Source: Heliocidaris tuberculata (lineage: Eukaryota; Echinodermata; Echinoidea; Camarodonta; Echinometridae). Taken from it: a DNA stretch of 64,000 nt. The stretch lies in the NCBI GenBank assembly GCA_025618425.1, contig CM046835.1, positions 17,265,959 through 17,329,958 of the forward strand, in the 5' to 3' direction. The position numbers and the translations under genes were made by a program. The notes under the pieces are model-generated. The model was not told where the DNA came from, did no database searches, and saw only the letters and a program-made list of their open reading frames with translations. This document shows positions 25,173 through 38,600 of this stretch, in pieces. Each line of letters starts with the position of its first letter. Positions within the stretch are counted from its first letter, which is position 1.

Positions 25173-28100
25173 CTTAAAGAAAAGCCATGAAAAGGATCAA
25201 GGATTGCTGCAGGGCTCCAGACGACTTCAATTGACAATATGAGGGTCTGTAAAAATACCTAGTAAGTTTTTATTATAGCCTTTACTAAATTTTCCTTGCA
25301 AATTTCAACATACAGGTATGCCCTTTGAGAATACAAAAACTTCATGTTAGAGCTGGAACACCAATATCCCCTTTTGTTTGAAAAATATGAACAAATGTTT
25401 CATTTTCAAGCCCTAAACAATCAGAAAGGCACCAAAAGTAACTATGACCATCAACAAATACACTTAATGGTCATGAGCATCTTGTTCTATGTAGTCTACG
25501 CTTGTTTTACATATCTGCACTGAAATAAAGAAAGTATGAATCATGATTTTAATCAAGAAAAATATGATGCCCAATTGCTTGAATAAAAAACTCACCTGGA
25601 GTTGCTCGAGGAGAGTTGCCTATGGTAGCGATGGGGTATGCTGCTCCCCTCCTGGCTAGCATACGGACAGGAACGTTATTACCCCATGAAGAGGATGAGG
25701 AGGGGTCCTCACCAACTACACTAGAAGGTGGTAAATCCAATTTCATACCTGTGCAAAGAAATAAGTCACACTGAATGCAAACAGACTTCAAAATATATTT
25801 AGATTATTCCTAAAGAATTGAGATACTAGTAACTGCATAACTGCTTAAGTCAAGCCTGAAGACAAAGCTCTAACTGCCCTGGTCATTAAGCTCAGGAAAA
25901 ATTCCCAAAGAAAAAAAGATAACAAGAAGCTGGACAGTTATTCATGCCAGTAAATCATATACAAAATTGCTGACAAGATCCTTCAAAAATAGACATTACT
26001 GTCTCATAAACTTAGATTTTAATAAATAATTCATACTTGTTAACCCTTTCGAGACAATTGACCACATTTTGTGGTTTGGCCCAATAACTTTTGATTTAGA
26101 GCCTTAAAAAATATACCAGATGCATGAGCAGAAAGAGCAAAAAATTCTGCACATACTGTGTCCATTTTTGTTGCATGATCATATTGCGTTTGATGCCAGG
26201 AATTTTAAAAAGGAGAATAAGATTGAACATCCTTAAATTGGCAACACATTGAGAGATTCAAAATCATTGTTCTTTGTCCAAATTGGCAACTTTTTTCAAC
26301 TTTTCGACAAAGTTCCTAACCATGTATATTATTTTCAAGACATTACATCTTATTAGAACCACGTAGCACTAAAAGAAAAATATTACTGTTGCCAATTTGC
26401 AGAACAAAATGTGATCAATTGAGCTCTTAAATAATTCCTGTCCTGAAGGGTTAAATATGAATACATATCTTTGAATAATATATGACTATATATGCTTCAC
26501 ATGAAGTAGCAAATTAGGTTCATAAAGCAACGTTCTATTCTAAACCAATAACCACCATGGTCAAATAAGAAATACACAACAGAAATCTGTGCAGCTCTAT
26601 CAGCACCACAGACCAGATAATAAGCTCACCTATCGCATCATCATGAGATACAGACTCAAAACTGAGTGAAAGTCTATCGCCTTCATCATCATTGCCCTTC
26701 TCCCGTTTCTTGGCGAAGGCTTTTGCAATCATCTTGCTCTTCTTCAACTTGACTGGCTCATTTATGGGCTGTCTTGTCACCCTATAAAACAACAATCAAT
26801 GAGGGAATGTAAGCACTCACATCTGCTGAGAGCAAAAAGAGATTAATTCATTTGAGGTAAGGGGTAACAAAATAAACCATCTTAAAGCTGTTAGTTTTCT
26901 GGTTTTCATTACGATTTAATTTCAAGTTTTTCTCTTTGAAAGATACATTTATAGAACAAAAGTGGGCTTAACTATTTAGAACTCAAGATCATTCTAATCT
27001 AGAGGACATCAAATCAGGTCAATTCCATCTATGCCTGTTTCATGCAACCCAGCAAAGGGAGTCTTTCTGGTTATCACAAATGAATGTAAATTAGAAAGAG
27101 GACATTGCATTCAAATAGGTGATGACAAAGGAGTTTAACAAATTTGGTTAAGAAACAAACAAAACAAAAAGAGGAAGAAAAATGTGGAAAGAAAAACTGA
27201 TCTAAGTACCAGGACAAAATCTTCTTAAAATAAGAATATCCTAATCAATTAAAGGTTGTAGTTCCTATTTCTGAAAAATTGTTCAATAGTAAAGAGATCT
27301 ATGAAATCAAAGAATCGCTTTGAACAATGACATACTGAAGCGATTTTGTCATCAGATAGCAAAATGAAAGGCATTAGTTATATGTTCAAAGATTAATAGT
27401 GTTTACACAAATCAGCAGAATAAAGCTTACTTTCTCCACATTCTCTTCCAGATAGCCAGTGTAGAGGGTGTCCAGACCCACATGCTCATGGCAATGCCAG
27501 CACCAAACATTGAGAAGAGGTGCACCATGACAATGGTTAGGTTAGGCCTCGTCTTGAGGGCGCATGTCGGCAATGTGTCCACATCATCCACTAGCTGGCT
27601 CTCCAAGGTAACGTTTGCTTCACATCTGAAAAGCGAAAGAAGACATTCAGAGGATCTTCAGTAAATGTTAACACAAAATATTTCAGGAAAAAAATCCAAA
27701 ACATTTAAATCAAAGGGTAACTTCTGGTAAGCCTGGAGGTGTAAAATATTTTGGGAGCTTTCTCATTCTTTCCATGTGGAAGAATTAATAGCAATGTCCC
27801 ATGAAATGGATTATTCTTGAAAGGCTCTCTTGGGGTAATTCAAATATGATTAGATTAAGTTTACAATATTTTTTCTATTATAACAGGAATAAATGTCACG
27901 ATTTTGTTGATCTAATGGCTACAATTACATCTGCTTGACTAAGAAATGACAACACCCCACATCACAGTACTTACACTAAATAGTCTTGGAAGCCTTTCTC
28001 CCACTGGGCCTGATTAGTGAACTCATAGAGATGACAGGCAAAAGTGATGAACACAAAGCCGAAGGCCAAACATGCAAAGACACCTAGAGAGGAGAGGAAA

Positions 28101-28454
28101 CAGAATGGAGCAATTGAGTGAGGGTATCATCTGTTACATAAAATCTCAAAATTCTGAAAAATAGTTTATATGTAATCAAGACAATCTTAATAACAGGAAA
28201 AGTGGTCAAAATGATGGTTGAACAACACATGTATCACTTTACTTTGTAGGAAATTTCTTGTTCTTTAAATGTTTGATGCCAGTAAGTGTCTTACCTATTC
28301 TGGCTATTGTTCCTTTGATTTTGGTTGAAGCTTTATCACTCAATAAACCTGGATTCTCTTTGTCTAGTGTGCAAAGTGTTATCAAACCTGTAAACAAAGA
28401 AAACAACATTCAAAATAGGAGTACTAGGAATAATGGTGTTATGATAATCATGAA

Positions 28455-28499
<45 letters not shown>

Positions 28500-31400
28500 A
28501 ATGAATACAATATTGCTATCTCCTGTCTACATATTTAGAGAACATGGAAAAAACACATATCCTAGCTGATATACTTCTGAAAACGAAACCTCTTAAATTT
28601 TCAAACATGATGTAACCTTAATCAAAAGAGTTCGGGCAGCAAGACAGCAAGCAAACTATTATAATATACCTTCAGTACATAAAACTTGTATATAATTCTG
28701 GCAAACATTGAGATTCTCTATGCATATTGCCAAATCAATGGAGAGAAAAAAGGAGGCAATGCATATTTCCTGCTTTAAAATGTCAATATCATTTAAATTT
28801 TGGCAACATGTTTTTGAACTTTTTGGAATAGATTTCTGCTCATTTCTACCACAATTATTCTGCAAGCTTACCCTGTACAAGATAGAAACCTCCAAACACC
28901 AAGCACATCCCAATGGGTGATAGCACGAAGCCTGCTCTGTAATAGTGATTCTGGTAACCAACAAAACATATACCTGCTACAGAATCACCATCCACCTACA
29001 ACAGAAGAAAATTATACAAGATAATGAAATATCAGATGAAAGAGGGAGAAGGAGAAGAAGAATGAAAAAGAAAAAAAAAAGAAAAGGATGAAAAACATAT
29101 AATAATAATAATAATAATAATAATATAGAAGATTTATAAGGCGCCAAATCCATATAGCAGAATTAGAGATAATTAGAGAAAAGAATTAGAAGAGGACAAA
29201 CATAAAATAATATGTACAAAACATATTATTAATATGAATGATAATATCAAAAATCTCTACTTCCCAGGTAAACATACAGTCTGAATATTTCAAAGTTAAG
29301 GGGGACATTAGTTCCTACAAACTATCATGTGTGAAATTTTCTTGAAGATTTTATAGAAATTTCAAATAAATTTTGCACATTATCTATATGATCTTTTCAA
29401 AAGAGATTTCTTCAAGGTCATCTTAAAATAATCATTACTCAGCACTATCATTCTACCTGTCAAGTATGTTTTTCACTGCTTACTGTTCTTTTCTGCTCTT
29501 TTTCATTTCCTGCTGTTTTTTTTTCATTTCCTGCATACCTGATTGATGGCAAGTATGATGACTACCAAGACAAATGGCATGGTCCATGATATCAGATGGA
29601 AGTAGGCCGTTTTACCATGCAGAGGATCCTTAGGTGTTCCTAGAGCTCGGAAGGAGAGATGCCAGGAGTACGCCAGCATGACGAACCAGAACACGCCAGC
29701 AAGGATGAAGTAGTAGACGATGACGAACACGATCACGCATGACAAGTTCTCCCCTTCACTTGAATGAAGAGAAGGAGAAATTTCATTTCGTATTTTAAGA
29801 TATTTCTTTTTCTAGAATCAAGCCATTCAAGTAGTTTCATTTTATGTATCATGTAAAAATACATTTTGAAATATTCTTTTTTATGACTGCATTCAATCAA
29901 ATCTTTTTAGAGCTTTCAAATTCTAACTCTATAATTACATCAAGCTTCAGTGGTGGTTACTTTTTTCGTCTGAAAAATGAAAACACGTAACGTAGAACTA
30001 ACAAATTCTTTTCTTCATAAATAAAAGTAGGCCTAAATATAATCTAATCTAATCTTAGCTAATTTCATTTGAAGACTATAAAAGATGTTATACTGTAGAA
30101 GTCTTAAAGGGAAATCCAACCTTAATAGCAAGTTGCTTTGAAAGAAAGAGGAAAAATCAGAGAAGCAGATTGGTGAAAGTTTGAACGAAATCGGACAAGC
30201 AATAAGAAATTTATGAATTTTTGAAAGTCGTAATCACTATGCATATGGGAATTTCAAATTGGCCGAATAGGTAATGTCACTGTGATGTAGCTGTGGACAA
30301 CTCCCCCATTCGCTCTAACACACAAAATCACTAAAATGTCACTTTTTTTCAAAATGCATTATTCAGTAGGATCTTTTCGTTCATGAGGACCTATAACAAG
30401 ATGCTATCTCCAATATATTTTGAGTACAGCCCCGAGGGTAAAAGCGCCTCGAAGAAAACCGCAAATTAATGATATTTTTGTGTACGACAAATGGGAGAGT
30501 TGTCCACAAAAATGTCACAATTGACTCACCAAATTGCCAATTTGAGATTCGCATAGATGTAGTGATCTCATTTTTCAGACATCTATAACTTTCTTAGTCC
30601 TTGTCCGATTTCTTTCAAACTTTCACCATCCTGTTTTTCATATTTTTCTCCTTTCACACAAATCATCTTATTACCGAGGTTGGATTGCCCTTTAAGGCTC
30701 CTTCAAATATGAACTTATGAAGTGGTAACTGTCTCAAAAAAACCATGGGGGTTTTCAAGCATACTGCGCTTCACATTTTGGTATCTTGTAACACATATGC
30801 ATATATAACTTTGTTGAGTCATGCATCCCCACTTGCCATTCAATAGACATACCACGCCAGCGTTTTTTTAAAGGCGGTTTACCGCTGCAAATGTGAACAA
30901 GCCTTCAAGCTGATTTTGGGAACAAAATTGTAGAATGAGTTGATTGCTTGCATTGCAAGCCAATCTAAAAAAATAAACAAACACCTGAAATACATAAGTG
31001 TCAAACATCTTGCCATAAATCAAAGGACAACCTTACATAATGAACTTTTTGCCTGCATTTCTGTCCAGGTATTTTGGTTTCTTGGAGGTAAGAGGAGTGT
31101 GCATGTATATATATATATATATACATACTAGCTGAAGCAGCCCGTGGACATATCATCCACGGGCGCTAGCTGTGTTTATGATTAATCACAGTACCGTATA
31201 TTTGTCACAATAATCAAGTGAATAAAGAAAAAAGTCGGGTAATGTGTTATTTCTTTTACCAAGAAGTATTTACAACATGTGAGACTGTGAGTATGTGTTA
31301 TTCATCCAAATCTTGCATGAGTTCTGAAGAAAATACATTTCCATCTTGATGAAGACTAAATGACGATTGTTTTACTTTATGAATGACTGAATAATGATAT

Positions 31401-32575
31401 TTATTCATGTTACGTCGGCCCTGTGGCCTGTGGATGACACACGATCTCATTTACACCTGGGCGGGATTCTCGCACACAGAGCATGGATATAATTATGTTC
31501 GAATAGTATACCCATGCATGAATAGAGCTAGAGTGAGCGATTTGATCTTGCCATGTTTCTGTGGTTTAATACTCAGAGAAATTAAGGCCATAAAAACATA
31601 ACATGCATAATTAGCGGTACATCCCTTGTAAAGGACTCAAAAATTAGGGAAAAATGAATTTATTGTCATTTTCTTTTCAGGGGGATTATGGCCCCCTTAT
31701 AAGTCTTGGGAGGACCGACGGATTGACCTTTCCCTACCGTACCCCCTCCCCCACCCCATCAGCCTCCCGTCACCCCCAGCGCGAGGGTTAGTATCCTATA
31801 CGTATTCATATCATAGTGGAAATATTTTCGAAGGAAATTTTGGTGGGGGGGGGGGGGGGGGGGCTTCTTCTTTACACCGTGGCAACCGATATTCCTAAGT
31901 GAAATAAAGAGTCCCAAAATATGAAGTGGCCGAAATCCCCCCCTTTTTTTTGCATCTAACAGTTGCATGTTCCTCCCGGCTTCACCCTGTTTCATTGAAC
32001 ATCAACCCCCACAAAAAAAAACAACAACAACAAACAAACAAAACCATTGTATCATAGAAAGAATTAAGTTCAACTAAGAAACAGCCCCCCCCCCCGAAAA
32101 AAAGACACCAACAAACAAACAAACAAACAAAACCTCGCAAGTTCAATGTATAAAGTAATGGAATGCTTACAAAAATCAAACTTCCAAAGGAGCCGAATTT
32201 TCACAATTAAAAGGCAGAAAAGGTTACGGGCACCTGAATCGATTCGAATCGATCGCGACGACCGCCCCCCCCCCCCCCCCCCCCCCCGATGTTTCATTGA
32301 GGCCTTTACATCATCCGCGTAATACATAATAAGGAACCGTAAAAGAAATTTAACCTACTTTGGAACACACTACCGAACTCCCCCCCCCCCTTTCCGCGGA
32401 TCTATCATCTCTGAATTTGCTATACCCTTTTTCTTGAATTTTGCTTTTTTTGATACCCTAAACGCGTAATCCGGGTTATGTGCTTATCGTTGAAAAGGTA
32501 CCCTTTTTATCCCTTTTCATGTACGTGCACCGTCTTCAATGAGACATGTCCCCACCCACCACCACCCACCCCACC

Positions 32576-32608
<33 letters not shown>

Positions 32609-35600
32609 CCGTGAAACCATAGAGTTACACACGCACTAAACTGTTATGTAACCATGAAGCTACAAATAGTATATGGAGCAGTACATGTACATGTGCGAAC
32701 AAATAACACGTGTGCTGTATACACTGAAGCCAATATACATGCACATGCGGATATGGCCATGGAGAATACGTCACGTTGTTCTTTGGCAATACACCAATGA
32801 AGTTTCTCCCTTTCACAGGTAATTGGTATGGGTTGGGGGCATAACAGAAGGTACTTTTTCCGTGCTACGACAGTGAGCTGTTCCATCGACAGAAATATTA
32901 CTCCCTCCGGAAATTCAATGTTTAAAAATGAATTTATGAAATATGGACAGCACTTCAGCACTTAAAAAGTGCCTCCCAACCATCTGGGGACTATTCCCCG
33001 CCCGTGGGTACCAAAAGGTGGGGACCTAAAGAGCCAGGGGAGGCGTCTATTCGAATTCAAAAAAAGACCCCAAATCCTTAGCGTATTATATATAAAGATA
33101 AGGCACAGAGCGTAGTAGTAGTATGCTAACCTTGGTTCAGCCAATCTCATGGTCCCATCATGGCGACACACTATATCATCCCTGGCACCATCAGAGAATT
33201 GGGCTAGAAAACCAATGCTACCTAAGAAGAAACATCCGTTCATGTAGAAAAGGATCACTGCTGGATACTTGCTCGAATTCTTCCAGTCTGCAAAGAAGGT
33301 GCACTGTTGATTATAATGAAAACAAGAGATTGAAAGTTAACTTGTTGAACTCGATTTGATTTTAGTATATGTGACATGCACTCTCCATTGACTCAAGTCT
33401 TGGGCTATTTCTTGAACTGGTTATTAGATATTGAATATGCTCAGATGACCTTTAATAGAATGGGATTGTAATTGAGGAGAAAATTGTTAGGCCATTGCAG
33501 TAGAAATTCTCTTTCAACTAAAGTTGCTGCCCATCAGATTCAGGGTTCACTAGATGATAAGACTTGTATCCTCACATTCAAAAGCATCCATGCTTTTGCT
33601 CCTCCTTATAGTATAAAAAAAACTTGTTAAAACAAACAATCCTGGAACTCTCTCCGAACCTCACAAGAAATCATGCAAAACCTTTTGTTTCCAAAGGTGC
33701 TTGAAATTTGTTGAAATTTAACTGCCACTCCCAAATTTTGAAATCAAGTACCCACATCCCTCTACAACCAGAAATCTTTCAATATCTTGATACAACAACT
33801 GAAAACCCACTTATCCTGTATATCCTCTTTTTCACAGATCATTGAAGTATGGAAATAGAAAATGTGCTAAATTACCAGAGGTCTCACTCTCAAGCAACTA
33901 AATCCAGATGGGTAACACAAGGATTACATTCCAAAAAGAAGAAAAGAAGAAGAAGACGACAAAAAGAACAGAAGAATAAATGAAAAGGAAAGAAAGAAGC
34001 AGCAGAAGGATAGAAAAGAACAAGGAATACCAATGGAGGCAGAACGACACCAATGCTGGTTTTGTAAGGTAAGTAAATAAACTACAGATCAGTTCAGCAG
34101 ACACAGAAAAAAAATCACATCTAACTTGAAGAACTCAGAAAAATAAACTATGTTCAAACTGGTTCAGTAATGATGACAACAGTATTATCTGTCTATCACA
34201 TGTACACTACAGTTCTTCAAAGTGAAATCAAGGAAAAAGCATTATGAAACATTATCTCTACAATAAAAGGATTTCAATATTTCCATCCATTGATTACAGA
34301 CATTTCAAGAAAGAAGATTAGGGAATACAGCCCGGTTGTGAGGCAAGTAATCTCAATTTAATCGATCCCAAGATGCAACACCCTTATACAGTGAAAAAAA
34401 CTTTTGCTAATTGTACAATGTACTGTGGTGCTAAGCTCCTAACAAACAACCTCAAAGCTCTCCCCAATGTATTTGAGCAAGCAATTGAAAGCCAGGCACA
34501 AGAGGTAAATTCAGACCTCACTTTGTAAACAGTCTGATTACTGAAATGCTTTTAACATTTATAGAAGGGTACTTGTTTTAAGAAGTACCTTGTAAAACTA
34601 TCGCATGAAAAAAAAAAATACATACACATGTAGATGAGTGAAAAATATGAATCTATGGGGTAACCTCGCTAGTCATAAGGACCACTTATTCATAAGGACC
34701 GCTATGCTATCCATAGCGGTTTTGTATGAATAGCGGTCCTTCTACATAGCAAGCAAACCATAGACAAATTACCTCGCTATTCATAAGGACCACTATTCAT
34801 AACTATTCATAAGGACCGCTATTCATAACGTGTGATGCGTGTTAAATTAATAGCGGTTTTCTATGAATAGCGGTCCTTATGAATAGCGAGTGGACCCCGA
34901 ATCAATTATATAGCCTACACATATCAGTGACTGATATTTGTACTTCTTTGCACTGTTTGAAAGTCAATTTTAGTCTCAGCTATATGATATACCCAAAGGG
35001 CACTAAATTTTAAAAAGTTGTCTCATGAACTTTTGGTTTGGAGGAGCTTTGGTCTTGCAAACATTCCAAGTAGTTGTCAGGTCCAATGGATCCAAACTTC
35101 AATCTTCTGGACCTTCTGTTTTATAGAGTTTTATACATACTGCACATAACTGCATTAAAATTGACATAAATATTGCTCTTTTACATGAAAACGAAAGTGC
35201 TTGAATATATAAACTGAACTCAAAAGGCTTGAAAAATGTATTAGAAAGGTGAAAGACTATGTAGTCTACATGCATAAACCTGTAGGCCTGTATTTGTTTG
35301 AGTACTTTTCAGTTAATGAAAAAGGGTAAAGTGATTCTTAGAAAAGCTGTCAGAGTCATAAATTGTTTGTCATGGCAATAGATAGGATGTTTAGACCAGC
35401 AAAATGTAGACAAATGTTAAAATCTTGTTTTTTATTACTCCTAGGCCTACACTTATTGACTCAGACAGCTTTGCTCAAGAAGCCTTTCCTCAGAAATCCT
35501 TACCAAAACATAATACCTATAATAGAGAAGTTTGCTAAATACAAACTAGTAAAAAAAATTAAAAATTGCTGGTTCTGTAAAAGGAACACAGTTCGTGGAC

Positions 35601-38600
35601 GAAGACTACAGGCAATGAAAGGAGCAAGGATAATCCTCCCATAGAGAGGACTCGTGAAATGAATAGTGGAATAGATATGCCTTTCAGGTCAGGACTATTC
35701 ATTCTGACTATAAGCCCCTGACGGTAACAGTTTTCTATTCTCCACTTTTCTTTCTTTCTGCGCCCATTCTGTGATTCATGGAAACAGATAGGTAGCTGCA
35801 GTGGTCAACTAATAAAAACATGGACAATCTACATGTACATGGTTGATTTTAGGCCATTTGGTACAAGATTGTAATCAGCTGTAAATTTAAGGCTATCGCT
35901 AACACATGGACTAGAGATTAAGAGTAAAAATTAACCTTTCAGTTCATAGAGGCTGTATGCGATGATTTTCGAGAGGCTCTGAGAAGATTGACCTTTTCCA
36001 GGGATTGTATCTTTAAAACATATGAATACAAATAATTTTAGTGAGCTACAAATAACTTTTTGTCAGATATTCTTTGATTTTTATTGATAAATAGCAAGAT
36101 ACTAACATTCCTAAGTTGCTGTGATTTTTTTTTTTCATTAAAGTAAACAATGCTGAAACATAATCCAGATCCTAGCCAAGATACAAATTTCAATGTCAAA
36201 CCAGTGTGCATAAAACCTTTCTGTTTTCCAGACTTGAATCTATCTAAAAGCTAAATTACTCTCTGCTCATATTCTTTTGTTGCCAAGAATAATTTGGGTT
36301 TTAGTAGGAAGCTGCTATGGTACTGAAATCTTTTGATTAGTAGTTAGCAAGAGATAGAGAAGAAGAATTAAAGAAGATGTAGAGGTGTATGAGGAAGAAA
36401 GAGGAAGAAAGAGGAAGGCAGGAGAAATAACTAAGAAAGTTTAAAAAAAATAAGAGGATAACAGTATGCATAAGAATAGTACATTGTCCAAAATGATGGA
36501 GATGAGAAGTGGAAGGGGGAAAAAAGAATGGTAATGAAGTAAAAAAACACATAAAAAGTAAAAGATGGAAATGGCAAAGAAGAAGAACAGAATGTAGAAG
36601 TAGGAGAGGGAAATGAAATCTTATCAAAATGAGAAGTGTTGATAAAACTACCATTCCCCAGTTATAAAAAGGGGGATGAACACCTATCTACATATGACGA
36701 AGATAATAAAAAGAAAGCAACATTTTACAATCTGTAATTAAAAGTAGAAAAAATGGAAGTGGAGGAAATAAAGTTTGAGAAGGGGAAATTCAGAGAAAAC
36801 TAGAAAGGAAGAAAATAAATTAACATAGCAATAAAGAGATGAAAAAAATACCATGACAAAGAAAGATAGTACATGTAGGTCCATAAACACAACAAATTTG
36901 TGAATAGGAAAGAGTGGATGACAAAAATAGATGGTTGTTAGTTACTTCTGGCAACTGAATTTTTATTCTAGGCTTTGAGTGTGCAAAGAAAGAAGAATAT
37001 TCAAAAATATTATTAAAAAAAAAAGTTCTTGCTGAGCATAAAATAGCACCCGAAAACATGAAAACATGTATAATGAAAGCCACTTTTCTACGGGAAATCC
37101 TTGAAGGGTTCTCATTAGCTAGACAAGTGTAGTGTCATTAATGTCAGAAAAGGTTATGAATATACATCAAATATATCTGTCTGGTTGAGACTGCCTTGCC
37201 ACCTTGTTTGATACATTTTTAGTTCCCCTTTCTATACAGCACAGTTCAGCAAACATCCCCTTGAATTCAGTGTGTATATTGAGCAAACAAATGAATACCA
37301 GTAGTTAAAAGACCACTTACACTATACAAGCGGTCAGCAAACTTCAACAACAAATAAATCTTGCTACTTTGTGGCAAACAAGTAGGCATGTCCTTTGTTG
37401 TGGTTACAAATAGCCCATTTCATGTGGTTAATAAAATACATGTATGTGAAATTAATCAAATCAATCCTCTTTTTAATTCTATTTATTTCATCCAACACAT
37501 CCTATTAATTTTGTGAGCAATGAAACAGCCATAAACATGTAGGCCTATAGTTTTACTTATCATCCCAGTTTATTTGAATGCAACTAAAGCATGGGATTAC
37601 ACCTAGTGGCCCAAAGGCTCATGGCATGAAAATCTGCAGTGTCACATCAAATATGTATGGAAGTTCTCATCAAAATGAAGAGGGGGCAACCGGGGCATAC
37701 AACACACAGGCTTGCAAACAATGCTCTGAAAAGATGGACCGAGTGATGGTCCTCATTGCTGTGAAAAGTACACTTTGAGAACCGGCACTCCACATTCTCT
37801 TATCAACTCTTCTCACTTTGTTATCACAATAAACATCATTACCATCACCATCATCATTGTCATCATGATTGTCCATTACATCATCATCATCATGACCACC
37901 ATCAAAATCAACAAGGACAACAAAATCGCCACCATTACCACAATTATCATGAGGTGAACTGTATGTGCAGGCTCTAGTCTGTAGAAAGGGTACATTTTCA
38001 AACAAACTTTTTTTCTTCATTCTCACCAGGCATCATTGTCATCAACGTAATAATAATAATTATCATCAATGATCATCAATCACCACAATTCATCACCACA
38101 TTATCATCACCATTACCCTCAATCATTACCATGATCATCACCTCTGTTATCACTATTATCATCACTACCACCTCACTATTCTACTAGCACCATTACCATC
38201 ATCATCACCATCATCATCACCACTGTTATCACTATTATCATCACTACCACCTCACTATTCTACTAGCACCATTACCATCATCATCACCATCATCATCACC
38301 ACTGTTATCACTATTATCATCACTACCACCTCACTATTCTACTAGCACCATTACCATCATCATCACCATCATCATCACCACTGTTATCACTATTCTACTA
38401 GCACCATTACCATCATCATCACCATCATCATCACCACTGTTATCACTATTCTACTAGCACCATTACCATCATCATCATCATCATCATCATCACCACTGTT
38501 ATCACTATTCTACTAGCACCATTACCATGATCATCACCATGATCATCACCACTGTCATCACTATTATCATCACTACCACCTCACTATTCTACTAGCAGCA

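Noticed and set aside
28258..28569. 103-codon plus-strand frame with poly-Met
   Set aside because: Antisense to a SMO exon and driven by the (GAT)n microsatellite.
35363..35644. 93-codon plus-strand frame in a SMO intron
   Set aside because: No recognised motif, no convincing splice sites, Lys/Leu-rich composition expected by chance in AT-rich DNA.
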